Source: Chryseobacterium mucoviscidosis
GTDB lineage: Bacteria; Bacteroidota; Bacteroidia; Flavobacteriales; Weeksellaceae
Reading direction: 5' to 3'
Assembly (NCBI RefSeq): GCF_002177115.1
Contig: NZ_MVAG01000122.1
Coordinates: forward strand, 372,001-436,000
DNA: 64,000 bases
This document shows, in pieces, positions 45,433-53,564 of this stretch. The notes under the pieces are model-generated. The model ran no database searches and had not been told where the DNA came from. It was given only the letters and a program-made list of their open reading frames with translations. How positions within the stretch are numbered: the first letter of the stretch is position 1; each line of letters starts with the position of its first letter. Made by a program: the position numbers and the translations under genes.

Positions 45433-45690
45433 AACCTGAGTTCGGGATAAGTCTTATTAAGCGCAACGTTAAACAAAGAGATTCAATTATCAGGAATTAA
45501 GCTTTTAAGATATACAAAGGCGTAAAACTTATCAAAGTAATACTATTTTTGTCTTTTTTAAATAAACGAAGTGCTTTTGTTTAGCTTACCAACTTTCAAT
45601 AATTAAAAAATCTTTTGTTTTTCTTTGCGATAAATTAGTATAATGCGATAAATCGACTATTTAAATTTATTTCTTATCTGAACTAAGGTT
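45433..45690 (+). repeat. MITE-like element family 1, copy C
   Basis: 258 bp with termini AACCTGAGTTCGGGATAAG and CTTATCTGAACTAAGGTT. Same orientation as copies A and D. Confidence 0.85.
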
Positions 45691-45802
45691 AATATTATAT
45701 ACTTTTTGGCTGAAAAAATTGAATAATGCTAAATATTGGAAAACTAACTTTATTTCAGTACAAAACCCAATTTTTTTTGAGGATTAAATTTGGTCAATAG
45801 AA

Positions 45803-45843
45803 TAAGATTCTTCAATACGCTTCGCTTCTTTCAGAATGACAGA
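45803..45843 (-). repeat. REP-like unit (GTCATTCTGA...GAAGAATCT)
   Basis: Minus strand reads TGTCATTCTGAAAGAAGCG, AAGCGTATTGAAGAATCTT. Same family as the unit embedded in the radical SAM gene. Confidence 0.65.
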
Positions 45844-45881
45844 ATATTACTAAAGCAAGAAAATATTTGTTTCTACTGAAT

Positions 45882-45910
45882 AAAAAAACCGAAACAAAAA
45901 TGTTCCGGTT
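45882..45910 (-). terminator. Terminator of the TPR protein gene
   Basis: On the minus strand: AAACCGGAAC, loop ATTTTT, GTTTCGGTTTTTTT, starting about 24 bases after the stop. Confidence 0.85.
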
Positions 45911-45933
45911 TATATTTAATGAAAGATCTGAAA

Positions 45934-46971
45934 TTATTTTGCAGGCTGTTTTGCTGCCAATTCAGCTTCTTTAGCTTTCATTTCATTATACTTGGCTGTA
46001 TTTTTAGATGTATTATACACATCCTTCATTACCTGAACCGCTGTAATATCGTTTGGTAATGCCTGAAGCCATTTTTCCCCATAAGGAATTGCTTTTGTAA
46101 ACCTTTCTTTTCTTGCTTCAATTAATTTTGTAGCATCGTCCGGTTTTGTTTTTCTTAATGCATTGATTTCAGATACAGCTTTTTCATCGTCTCCGATTAC
46201 TGTGTATACTAAATTCTGATAAGCATTAGCAAAATCAGGTTTCAATTCAATTGCCTTCTGGAAAGATGCGATGGCTTCTGTTGACATTGCAGGATCTTTT
46301 GCCTGAAGAACTCCTAAATTGTACCAGTTGGTTGCATCATTAGGATTTTTAGCCAATTGTTCCTTTAAATTTGCCATGAATTTTTCTGTATTTCCTGATG
46401 CATACAGTGCACTTCCCTGATATTCTTTCAGTTTAGAGCTGTTTGGAAATTTAGCCAGTCCTTTTTCAATTAATGCTAAAGCTTCATCGTTTTTCTTTGC
46501 ATTGATTAATAAAGTCGCTAAAGTTTCATATAAATCCTGCTCAACACTTGGAGACTGTTCCGTTTTAAAATCTGAATAGTCTTTTGATGATGTTTTCTTT
46601 AATAATTCCCAGGTATTTTTATCATAACTGGCAACCTGACCTGTTTTGTTGTCTTTTGCCGTATAAGTGGTTTCAACACCTGTATAACCGGAACTGATCA
46701 AATCTGTATATATTTTTGTAGCCTGAGGAATATCGTTTGCTAACGCATAATTCAATCCTGAGTAATACATATATACTTTATTGTCCTGTCCGTTAGCTTT
46801 CAACAAGTTGTAAACTTCCATAAACTTAGGCGCTGCCGCTGCATAGTTTTTTGCATTATAAGCATCCATTGCAACTTTATTAGCTTCCTGAAGTTTAGCG
46901 TTAGTATCTTCTTTTTGTCCAAAAACAAAAGCAGATGCCACGATAGCTATCCCTAAAATTAGCTTTTTCAT
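45934..46971 (-). CDS. Secreted tetratricopeptide-repeat protein
   Basis: 345 residues from the second Met (MKKLILGIAIVASAFVFGQ gives a clean signal peptide). TPR units: AYNAKNYAAAAPKFMEVYNL, KNDEALALIEKGLAKFPNSS, ATNWYNLGVLQAKDPAMSTE and ASFQKAIELKPDFANAYQNL. Periplasmic or envelope scaffold. It is downstream of gyrA by about 30 bases and ends in a strong terminator; it could be cotranscribed with gyrA. Conserved TPR proteins near gyrA are seen in this order, but no specific role can be assigned. Confidence 0.85.
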   Translation of the reverse strand: MKKLILGIAIVASAFVFGQKEDTNAKLQEANKVAMDAYNAKNYAAAAPKFMEVYNLLKANGQDNKVYMYYSGLNYALANDIPQATKIYTDLISSGYTGVETTYTAKDNKTGQVASYDKNTWELLKKTSSKDYSDFKTEQSPSVEQDLYETLATLLINAKKNDEALALIEKGLAKFPNSSKLKEYQGSALYASGNTEKFMANLKEQLAKNPNDATNWYNLGVLQAKDPAMSTEAIASFQKAIELKPDFANAYQNLVYTVIGDDEKAVSEINALRKTKPDDATKLIEARKERFTKAIPYGEKWLQALPNDITAVQVMKDVYNTSKNTAKYNEMKAKEAELAAKQPAK

Positions 46972-47004
46972 AATCACTATTTTATATTAATTGTACAATA
47001 TTAA

Positions 47005-49593
47005 TTATTCTTCCGAATCAGAATTCTCAGTTTCCTCTTCCGGATTTTCATTTTCAGCTTGAGGAGCATCTGTATTGTCTTCCTGGTTATCAAATAGCGT
47101 TCCTACAACCCCTTCCTCATTTTCTTCAGATTCTTCTACTTCTTTATCCATTTCTACTTTTGCAATCGCAGCAATTTCGTCATTCTTTTTAAGATTGATC
47201 AGTCTTACGCCCTGTGTATTTCTACCCATCACTCTCATTTCGTCCATTCCCATTCTGATGGCAACACCGGATTTGTTAATGATCATCAATCCGTCTTCAT
47301 CTGTTACATTCTGAATGGCAATAAGATTTCCTGTCTTTTCAGTGATATTCAGCGTGATAACTCCTTTTCCTCCTCTGTTGGTAATTCTGTAATCTTCTAC
47401 GGCTGTTCTCTTACCGTATCCTTTTTCGGATACCACAAGCACTGTTTCTTTCTCCACATCATTTACAACAATCATACCGATTGCTTCATCGTCTTCTTCC
47501 ATGGCAATACCACGAACTCCGATCGATCCTCTTCCTACTTCTCTTACTTTTTCTTCAGGGAAACGGATACATTTACCGTTTTTCGTAGCAATCATGATCT
47601 GCGATGTGCCATTCGTTAAATAAGCACCTAACAACTGGTCATTATCTCTGATCTCAATTGCATTCACCCCGTTTACTCTAGGTCTTGAATATGCTTCCAG
47701 CGAAGTTTTCTTAATGGTTCCGTTTTTCGTTACCATCACAACGCTCATCTGGTTTACATATTCAGAATCTTTTAAGTTATTGGTTCTGATGTAAGCTTTG
47801 ATCTTATCGTCCGGTTCAATGTTAATTAAGTTCTGTACCGCTCTTCCTTTTGCTGTTTTGGAGCCTTCCGGAATTTCAAATACTCTTAACCAGTAACATC
47901 TTCCTTTTTCTGTAAAGAAGAGCATATATTGGTGGTTGGTTGCCGAAACAATATATTCAAGGAAATCTGCATCTCTTGTAGTTGCGGCTTTGTTTCCTAC
48001 ACCGCCTCTGCTCTGGATTTTGTATTCTGATAATGAAGTTCTCTTAATATATCCTGCGTGGGAAATGGTAAGAACAACAGATTCGTTCGGAATAATATCT
48101 TCAATAGACATTTCCCCTCCTGAATAATCGATTTCGGTTCTTCTTTCGTCTCCGTATTTTTCTTTAACTTCAATTAATTCATCCTTGATGATCTGGAATC
48201 TTCTTGGTTCGTTTGCCAGAATATCTTCCAAATCTGCAATTTCTTTCATGATTGCATCATATTCATCACGGATCTTGTCAAGCTCCATTCCTGTTAAACG
48301 GGCAAGACGTAAATCAAGAATTGCCTGAGCCTGAATTTCAGAAAGCTCGAAAGCTTCGATCAATCCTTCTTTCGCAGCCTGCGGATTGGCAGAGTGACGG
48401 ATGATTGAAATCGCTTTATCTAAAGAATCCTGAGAACCGATCACTTTCATGAAACCTTCAAGAATGTGCGCTCTTTCTTTAGCTTTTCTAAGCTCAAACT
48501 GAGTTCTTCTTACGATAACTTCATGTCTGTGCTCTACGAAATGATGAATGATGTCTTTTAAGTTAAGCTGCTCGGGTCTTCCGTGAACCAATGCAATATT
48601 GTTTACACTGAAAGAGGTCTGAAGTGCTGTATATTTATAAAGTAAGTTCAGGACAACATTCGGGATCGCATCATTTTTAAGTTCATAAACAATACGAAGA
48701 CCTCTTCTATCCGATTCGTCTCTGATTTCGTAGATTCCCGGAATTTTCTCTTCTTTTACGAGTTCCGCAGTTCTTGCAATCATTTCCGCTTTGTTTACCT
48801 GATAAGGCACTTCGTTTACGATGATTGCATTTCTGTTTCCGATTTCTTCAAAAGCTACTTTTGCTCTCAGAACTACTCTTCCGCGACCAGTATGAAACGC
48901 ATCTCTTACGCCGTCGTACCCATAGATAATTCCACCTGTAGGAAAATCCGGAGCTATGATGTGCTGCATTAATTCATCGATCGTAATTTCTCTGTTGTCA
49001 ATATAAGCGCAGATCGCATCTACAGACTCAGACAAATTGTGCGGAGCCATATTGGTTGCCATCCCTACCGCGATACCGGAAGTTCCGTTAACTAAAAGAT
49101 TCGGAATTTTTGAAGGTAAAACTGTCGGTTCCTGTAAACTGTCGTCGAAGTTGTTCTGAAAATCTACCGTTTCCTTGTCCAGATCCGAAAGCACCTCATC
49201 AGAGATTTTTTTCAGTCTTGCTTCTGTATAACGCATTGCTGCAGGCGGATCTCCGTCCATGGAACCGAAGTTACCCTGTCCGTCTACCTGCGGATAACGC
49301 AAGCTCCAGTCCTGGGCCATTCTTACCATTGCATCATATACAGAGGAGTCTCCGTGCGGGTGATATTTACCTAAAACGTCTCCAACAATTCTCGCAGATT
49401 TTAAATACTTTCGATTAGAAAAAACCCCTAATCCATACATACCGTAAAGTACTCTTCTATGAACGGGTTTCAAGCCATCTCTTACATCCGGCAACGCTCT
49501 CGAAACGATAACCGACATCGAATAATCGATATAAGATGACTTCATTTCATCAACAATGTTGATAGGAATCAGTCTTTCTCCTTCTTTTTGCAT
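47005..49593 (-). CDS. gyrA: DNA gyrase subunit A
   Basis: 862 residues from the Met giving [20 protein letters not shown]. The breakage-reunion domain contains [20 protein letters not shown], the [24 protein letters not shown] (Ser and Asp at the positions that mutate in quinolone resistance, so wild-type here), and the catalytic Tyr in [11 protein letters not shown] near residue 120. The C-terminal beta-pinwheel carries a GyrA-box-like segment [13 protein letters not shown] and repeats, then an acidic tail. It introduces negative supercoils with GyrB. A second type II subunit and GyrB are not in this window. Confidence 0.98.
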   Translation of the reverse strand: MQKEGERLIPINIVDEMKSSYIDYSMSVIVSRALPDVRDGLKPVHRRVLYGMYGLGVFSNRKYLKSARIVGDVLGKYHPHGDSSVYDAMVRMAQDWSLRYPQVDGQGNFGSMDGDPPAAMRYTEARLKKISDEVLSDLDKETVDFQNNFDDSLQEPTVLPSKIPNLLVNGTSGIAVGMATNMAPHNLSESVDAICAYIDNREITIDELMQHIIAPDFPTGGIIYGYDGVRDAFHTGRGRVVLRAKVAFEEIGNRNAIIVNEVPYQVNKAEMIARTAELVKEEKIPGIYEIRDESDRRGLRIVYELKNDAIPNVVLNLLYKYTALQTSFSVNNIALVHGRPEQLNLKDIIHHFVEHRHEVIVRRTQFELRKAKERAHILEGFMKVIGSQDSLDKAISIIRHSANPQAAKEGLIEAFELSEIQAQAILDLRLARLTGMELDKIRDEYDAIMKEIADLEDILANEPRRFQIIKDELIEVKEKYGDERRTEIDYSGGEMSIEDIIPNESVVLTISHAGYIKRTSLSEYKIQSRGGVGNKAATTRDADFLEYIVSATNHQYMLFFTEKGRCYWLRVFEIPEGSKTAKGRAVQNLINIEPDDKIKAYIRTNNLKDSEYVNQMSVVMVTKNGTIKKTSLEAYSRPRVNGVNAIEIRDNDQLLGAYLTNGTSQIMIATKNGKCIRFPEEKVREVGRGSIGVRGIAMEEDDEAIGMIVVNDVEKETVLVVSEKGYGKRTAVEDYRITNRGGKGVITLNITEKTGNLIAIQNVTDEDGLMIINKSGVAIRMGMDEMRVMGRNTQGVRLINLKKNDEIAAIAKVEMDKEVEESEENEEGVVGTLFDNQEDNTDAPQAENENPEEETENSDSEE

Positions 49594-49740
49594 AAACAAT
49601 TTTATTATAATGATAGTCAGACCCTTAGCTATACGTCTGAAAATTATTTTTTTTGTATTTTTATTAACGGGCTAATTTACGAAAAATTTGCCGATTTTTG
49701 CGGTAAAATTTATCTACAGAATCTTAAAAATTCATAAAAT

Positions 49741-50055
49741 ATGAGCATATTAAGCATAACGTTCCACTGCACAAAAAATAATCTTGAAGCCTGGGAAAAT
49801 TATATGGACGAAACCCTGGTTTTAATGACGGAAAATCTGATGGACGTTAATCAATATATCCTTTCTGAAGTGCACAGCGATTATATTGAAGAAGGCAAAA
49901 ACTATAATCTTCTTCTTATTTTTGATAATGACGAGCTGAGAGAAGATTTCATCAAAAGCGAAATGGAAAATATTGCTGAAAGAATTGAAGCAAAATTCGG
50001 ACAGGAAGTTATGATTTTCAATACTTTTCTGAATCCTAAGAAATCGAGGTTGTAA
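49741..50055 (+). CDS. DUF4286 family protein
   Basis: 104 residues matching the small DUF4286 family in length and in pattern: SITFHCTKNNLEAWENYMDE, the middle NYNLLLIFDNDELREDFIKS and the C-terminal KFGQEVMIFNTFLNPKKS. Ferredoxin-like alpha/beta fold suspected. Function unknown. Divergent from gyrA, followed by a palindromic terminator at 50088-50119. Confidence 0.85.
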   Translation: MSILSITFHCTKNNLEAWENYMDETLVLMTENLMDVNQYILSEVHSDYIEEGKNYNLLLIFDNDELREDFIKSEMENIAERIEAKFGQEVMIFNTFLNPKKSRL

Positions 50056-50087
50056 AGATTAAGGTTGAGATTGAGATTTAATAAAAG

Positions 50088-50119
50088 AAAAGGCTGTACC
50101 AATAGTGATACAGCCTTTT
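50088..50119 (+). terminator. Terminator of the DUF4286 gene
   Basis: AAAAGGCTGTA, loop, TACAGCCTTTT; the near-perfect palindrome can act in both directions. Confidence 0.8.
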
Positions 50120-50191
50120 GTATATAAATAAATTATTAAAATTCCTTATTTATAAATCGATATTCAGAAACCAAATCTGTATGGTAACTAA

Positions 50192-50222
50192 CAAAAAAAG
50201 CACTGAATTTCTTCAATGCTTA
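50192..50222 (-). terminator. Terminator of the His/Tyr/Arg-rich peptide gene
   Basis: On the minus strand: AGCATTGAA, loop, TTCAGTGCT (one mismatch), then TTTTTTTG, just after the stop at 50231. Confidence 0.75.
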
Positions 50223-50230
50223 TATTCTAT

Positions 50231-50527
50231 TTATAAATTAACAATAACTACAGGTCTTGCCGGATACACTCTTTGTGGTCTTGGAGCATAATATACCCTT
50301 CTTGCAGGTCTGTAATAATGTTTTTTATAATAACGTCTCGGTGGTTTGTGATATACTACCGTTCTGTAGTAAGTTCTTTTTGGTCCGTGATAATAATGTT
50401 TTTTTGGACCGTGTCCATAACCATGTCCTCTTCCGTGACCATGACCTCTCTGTAAAGGAGCAGCATTGTACAGGGCAAAGGAAAAAACAATCAGGAATAG
50501 TCCCAAAATTTTAGTCAGCATCTTCAT
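50231..50527 (-). CDS. Small secreted Gly/His- then Tyr/Arg/Pro-rich protein
   Basis: 98 residues. A signal peptide (MLTKILGLFLIVFSFALYNA) is followed by a very biased mature chain: HGHGRGHGYGHG, then Tyr/Arg/Lys/Pro repeats (KRTYYRT, PPRRYYKKHYYRPARR) and a hydrophobic end PVVIVNL. The Gly-His tract could bind metal ions, and the basic Tyr-rich tract could bind acidic polymers or surfaces; both are inference from composition only. It has its own terminator. No family recognised. Confidence 0.65.
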   Translation of the reverse strand: MKMLTKILGLFLIVFSFALYNAAPLQRGHGHGRGHGYGHGPKKHYYHGPKRTYYRTVVYHKPPRRYYKKHYYRPARRVYYAPRPQRVYPARPVVIVNL

Positions 50528-50634
50528 AAATATATATTTTTCAAATTACATCATGAAAAATTACAATCTGAATGCCAATAATTATTTTTCGTTGTTTTTA
50601 TGTGAACATTTAAGAAACTTTAGTATTTTTTATG

Positions 50635-51129
50635 TTAAAAAACAGTTTTACTTCTTCTTTCAAGCATAATAACATCTTTCCACTCACCATTAAGTTTTCC
50701 TATTTTCCTTCTTGTTCCCACAATCCTGAAGCCGTTATTCTGATGTGCTTTCAGAGCGCCTTCGTTTTCCGGAAATATGTTCACCTGCAATGTCCAGAAG
50801 CCGTGATCTTCGCTGTCGAGAATCATCTTTTTTAGCAAAACAGAACCTAACCCTTTTCCCTGATATTCATTATCGAAATACACACTTACTTCAGCAACGC
50901 CTTTGTAGCTTTCTCTTTTGCTTACGGGTTTCAGGGCGCACCAGCCAACAACTTCGTTGTTTTCATTTTCCAAAACCCAGCGACAGTCATTATAATAATC
51001 CATATTCCATGCTTCGGCAGTGGGAACGGTCGTTTCGAAGGTCGATTTTCCGCCTTCGATTCCCTGTCTGAAAATTTCTAAAACTCTGGCTTCATCTTTC
51101 GGAAGCATTTCTCTAAGCTCGTAATTCAT
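50635..51129 (-). CDS. GNAT N-acetyltransferase (phosphinothricin acetyltransferase-like)
   Basis: 164 residues, typical PAT-subfamily length. LREMLPKDEARVLEIFRQGI, STFETTVPTAEAWN, the acetyl-CoA pyrophosphate loop VYFDNEYQGKGLGSVLLKKM (Q-x-x-G-x-G) and FPENEGALKAHQNNGFRIVG are all present. It transfers acetyl from acetyl-CoA to an amino group; homologues act on phosphinothricin, methionine sulfone or protein N termini, so the true substrate is open. Two bases separate it from the upstream DUF421 gene, with which it is likely cotranscribed. Confidence 0.88.
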   Translation of the reverse strand: MNYELREMLPKDEARVLEIFRQGIEGGKSTFETTVPTAEAWNMDYYNDCRWVLENENNEVVGWCALKPVSKRESYKGVAEVSVYFDNEYQGKGLGSVLLKKMILDSEDHGFWTLQVNIFPENEGALKAHQNNGFRIVGTRRKIGKLNGEWKDVIMLERRSKTVF

Positions 51130-51131
51130 GG

Positions 51132-51644
51132 CTAATGATATTTTCGTTTGTTTTTTCTTTTAATTCTGGAATAATGGGTCTGTTTGCTTTTGTTATCCTC
51201 GGAAACCACACTGATATTTCCATCCACTTCCAATACCGCAAGTCTTACCTCATCAATTCCTCCCACACCATGTTCTCTCACGGCTTCTTCCAGTTCATCG
51301 GAAGTTATTTTTACTTTGTTTAGCGCTTTTTCGTCTACTACTCCATCTTTAATAAGGATAACGGGATCTTCTTCCATAAAACTTTTAAAAGCAGGACTTC
51401 TGAACATGAATCTTTTTAAGGTAAAATTAGCCGCAAAAAGAACCAGAGCAGCAATTAAACCACCCTGAAGCGAGGTATCCTGTCCTACCATAGCGTTCTG
51501 GACAGCGTTGGAAATCAGAAGCAGCAGAACAACATCTCCCGCGTTAAGCTGCGAAAGCTGATTCTTCCCGAAAACACGGATTCCGATCACCATGAAAAGA
51601 TAAAAACAGAGCGAACGCAGAACGACATCTAAAATAGGATTCAC
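51132..51644 (-). CDS. DUF421 (YetF-like) membrane protein
   Basis: 170 residues. Three N-terminal membrane helices (LDVVLRSLCFYLFMVIGIRV, VLLLLISNAVQNAMVG, GGLIAALVLFAANFTL) followed by the conserved cytoplasmic DUF421 domain: PVILIKDGVVDEKALNKVKI and EDELEEAVREHGVGGIDEVR-type text (here SDELEEAVREHGVGGIDEV) plus LAVLEVDGNISVVSE. Widespread family of unknown function, often linked to envelope stress. Translationally close to the GNAT gene. Confidence 0.92.
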   Translation of the reverse strand: MNPILDVVLRSLCFYLFMVIGIRVFGKNQLSQLNAGDVVLLLLISNAVQNAMVGQDTSLQGGLIAALVLFAANFTLKRFMFRSPAFKSFMEEDPVILIKDGVVDEKALNKVKITSDELEEAVREHGVGGIDEVRLAVLEVDGNISVVSEDNKSKQTHYSRIKRKNKRKYH

Positions 51645-51783
51645 AAAAGTTTTTATTATACAATCAAATGTATAAATTTTTACCGTCTGTTTGAGAAGTA
51701 GGAAATAAAAAGTTTAGATTTATTCAAAGGGCATTTGCTGAAGCTGTTAAAATACAATTATGAAAGAAAAATTTTTGAAGCAT

Positions 51784-51810
51784 AAAAAAAACCGCCTTCT
51801 AAAAAGCGGT
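51784..51810 (-). terminator. Terminator of the double-glycine peptide gene
   Basis: On the minus strand: ACCGCTTTTTAGAAGGCGGT followed by TTTTTTT, about 9 bases after the stop. Confidence 0.85.
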
Positions 51811-51818
51811 CTGAATTG

Positions 51819-51953
51819 TTAAGGACATTGTGAAATCTGAGCTTCACTGCAAACAAGCTTGTTGATTCTTTCGCAGAAAACGCAGTATTGTTTTGGCTGT
51901 CCGCCGTTTACCGATTTCAGATCTGTCTTGCTTAGCTTCTTCAAATTTTTCAT
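51819..51953 (-). CDS. Double-glycine-leader peptide (bacteriocin-like)
   Basis: 44 residues, too short for usual gene calls. Leader MKNLKKLSKTDLKSVNGG matches the GG-type leader motif (L at -12/-7 positions and GG before the cut), typical of peptides processed by C39-peptidase ABC transporters. The core after GG contains four Cys (QYCVFCERINKLVC...CP) and is small and polar, as in Chryseobacterium peptides often labelled bacteriocin-like. Own -7 box TATATTTG at 51976-51983 and own terminator. No transporter or modification enzyme is adjacent, so its partner is elsewhere or the role is different. Reading frame, promoter and terminator all agree, so I consider it a real gene. Confidence 0.8.
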   Translation of the reverse strand: MKNLKKLSKTDLKSVNGGQPKQYCVFCERINKLVCSEAQISQCP

Positions 51954-51975
51954 ATTGTTTTAATTTTGTCTGATT

Positions 51976-51983
51976 CAAATATA
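51976..51983 (-). promoter_or_regulatory. -7 box (TATATTTG) of the GG-leader peptide gene
   Basis: TATATTTG on the minus strand, 23 bases before the ATG. The -33 element is weak. Confidence 0.55.
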
Positions 51984-52045
51984 TAACGAATATTTTCCTT
52001 AGTTATTACAACTTTACATTTAAAATTTTCATTATTTACACCTAA

Positions 52046-52076
52046 AATAAAAAAGCCATACAGAAGTTGTATGGCT
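52046..52076 (-). terminator. Terminator of the secreted 134-residue protein gene
   Basis: On the minus strand: AGCCATAC, loop, GTATGGCT followed by TTTTTTA. Confidence 0.85.
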
Positions 52077-52099
52077 CAGTATAAAAGATTTTATGAATG

Positions 52100-52504
52100 T
52101 TATCTGTTGTTAATATCCACTCTTACAGGCATAACGTAGGTAGAAGCAATCATATTTTCGTTTAATTTTTTGCTGTCTACTCTGTAATGAAGCTTGCTTA
52201 AAACGTTTTCAATTTCTTTGCTTACGTTCTTGCAGTCTCCTTTGGAATGAACATTTACGATTTTTCCGTTTTCTGCAATATCAAATTTCACTTCCGAGTT
52301 TACAACTCCCTGCTTATAATCCTGATTGGTAAAGTCAAAATTCGCCATCAAAAGATTTCTTATTTCATTGAACGCATCATTCTTATTCAACTGTACTTCC
52401 TGAATGGTATTATTGTTTGCAGTCTGTGCTTTTGCCATATTCATTACTGTTGCAAATCCACAAACGAAAACTGAAGCGATTAATATCTGAATTTTATTTT
52501 TCAT
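52100..52504 (-). CDS. Small secreted protein, TonB-C-like fold suspected
   Basis: 134 residues. Signal peptide (MKNKIQILIASVFVCGFATV...AKA). The mature part has QEVQLNKNDAFNEIRNLLMA and the strand pattern VKFDIAENGKIVNVHSKGDC near residues 72-91, which resembles the 'F-i-e-nG-i-v-v' core of TonB C-terminal or similar alpha/beta domains, though it is short and lacks the TonB periplasmic spacer. Function unknown. Monocistronic. Confidence 0.65.
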   Translation of the reverse strand: MKNKIQILIASVFVCGFATVMNMAKAQTANNNTIQEVQLNKNDAFNEIRNLLMANFDFTNQDYKQGVVNSEVKFDIAENGKIVNVHSKGDCKNVSKEIENVLSKLHYRVDSKKLNENMIASTYVMPVRVDINNR

Positions 52505-52691
52505 AACTCTTTGGTTTTAAATGTTATATTAAACTTATTTACTATTTCTTTACCAAAGATATATAAAATAATTTACAATAATTTCACATTTAGTTAACAT
52601 TGAGTTAACATTAGAATTTAAATTATTGATTTTCAGGTGAATAAAATTTGAAAATTTTTTGAAAATTTAATATTGGGATGGAAAATTTAGT

Positions 52692-53564
52692 TTAAAAACT
52701 CTTTTTGAGCTCTTCAATAATGTCATGCTTGAATTTTGAAAAAGGTCGTCTATGGTAATCATCTTCGTTGATTTCAATACCGAAAATCATGCGATAAGCT
52801 TCTTCTTGTGATAAATTTAAACCTTCAAAAGTTTTATTACAAAGAATGTCTAAATAGTTTTTGGAGTATTTGTAGCGTAAATGGTAAAGATCCTTTAGTT
52901 CAAAATTTGAATGAGCATTGTAAACTTCCTTAATTTTGAAAAAATCTAATGTTTCCTTAATTTTTGATTTTTCTTCATAATTAATTTTAACATTAAATTT
53001 AGAAAGAGTTTCATCAAAATCAAAAGAAAATATAAAATCTTTTTCCTTATTGTTTTCTTCTTCAATGTATGGATGCAAATGTTTTTTTAATTCCAAAGGT
53101 TTTGAACTTTTAATTGTACTGTTACAAATATTACAACATGGAATTAAATTATAAATTGACAAAGCCAAAAGCGGATAATCTTTCTGTGAAAAATAATGAT
53201 CAAATTGTGGTCTGGAAATTCCACCATTTTCATCGTTAATTGTAAGTGTATAATTTCTATTACAGTAGGTACAAGTATTAATTCCTATATTTTGAGAAAT
53301 TTCATAAGAAATTTCCTTATCGTTGGAAATAAAATACTTGTAATTAAAAACCTTCTCTACAATATTTTTATTCTTTAATTCACACGGAGCAGCATTATGA
53401 ATACCTAATATTACTAGAGGTTTTTCTATTAAAATTTGTTTGATAATATCTTCTGTTAAAAAATTTTTAGAAAAGTCAGATAAACCTGAGCAATCAATTT
53501 TATCCTTCATTGCTATATAATACCATTCTAAAGCATCATTTGAAATTTCTTTTAGTCTTATCAT
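52692..53564 (-). CDS. HNH endonuclease of an ATPase-HNH (Septu-like) module
   Basis: 290 residues, intact. The HNH/zinc core is clear: TCTYCNRNYT (CxxC), FDHYFSQKDYPLLALSIYNL (catalytic His) and IPCCNICNSTIKSSKP (CxxC), placed near residues 100-170. This arrangement, with LDH/FDH...YPLLALS.YNLIP and a second CxxC, is that of PtuB-type HNH nucleases. The start ATG overlaps the reading frame end of the upstream ATPase pseudogene (4 bases), so they were once translationally coupled. Assignment to a Septu-like defence module is inference from the pair; whether the nuclease is still active without a working ATPase is unknown. The segment is noticeably AT-richer than its neighbours, fitting transfer. 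Confidence 0.75.
   Translation of the reverse strand: MIRLKEISNDALEWYYIAMKDKIDCSGLSDFSKNFLTEDIIKQILIEKPLVILGIHNAAPCELKNKNIVEKVFNYKYFISNDKEISYEISQNIGINTCTYCNRNYTLTINDENGGISRPQFDHYFSQKDYPLLALSIYNLIPCCNICNSTIKSSKPLELKKHLHPYIEEENNKEKDFIFSFDFDETLSKFNVKINYEEKSKIKETLDFFKIKEVYNAHSNFELKDLYHLRYKYSKNYLDILCNKTFEGLNLSQEEAYRMIFGIEINEDDYHRRPFSKFKHDIIEELKKSF

Larger units (their letters stand above)
45314..45933. other. 620-bp intergenic region upstream of menB
   Basis: Contains the menB -7 box, MITE-like copy C, a REP-like unit at 45803-45843 (reverse complement TGTCATTCTGAAAGAAGCGA...) and the TPR gene terminator at 45882-45910. No extra gene. Confidence 0.6.

Noticed and set aside
49200..49400. Possible quinolone-resistance change in gyrA
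   Set aside because: The QRDR reads GDSSVYDA, with Ser and Asp at the key positions, so it looks wild-type.
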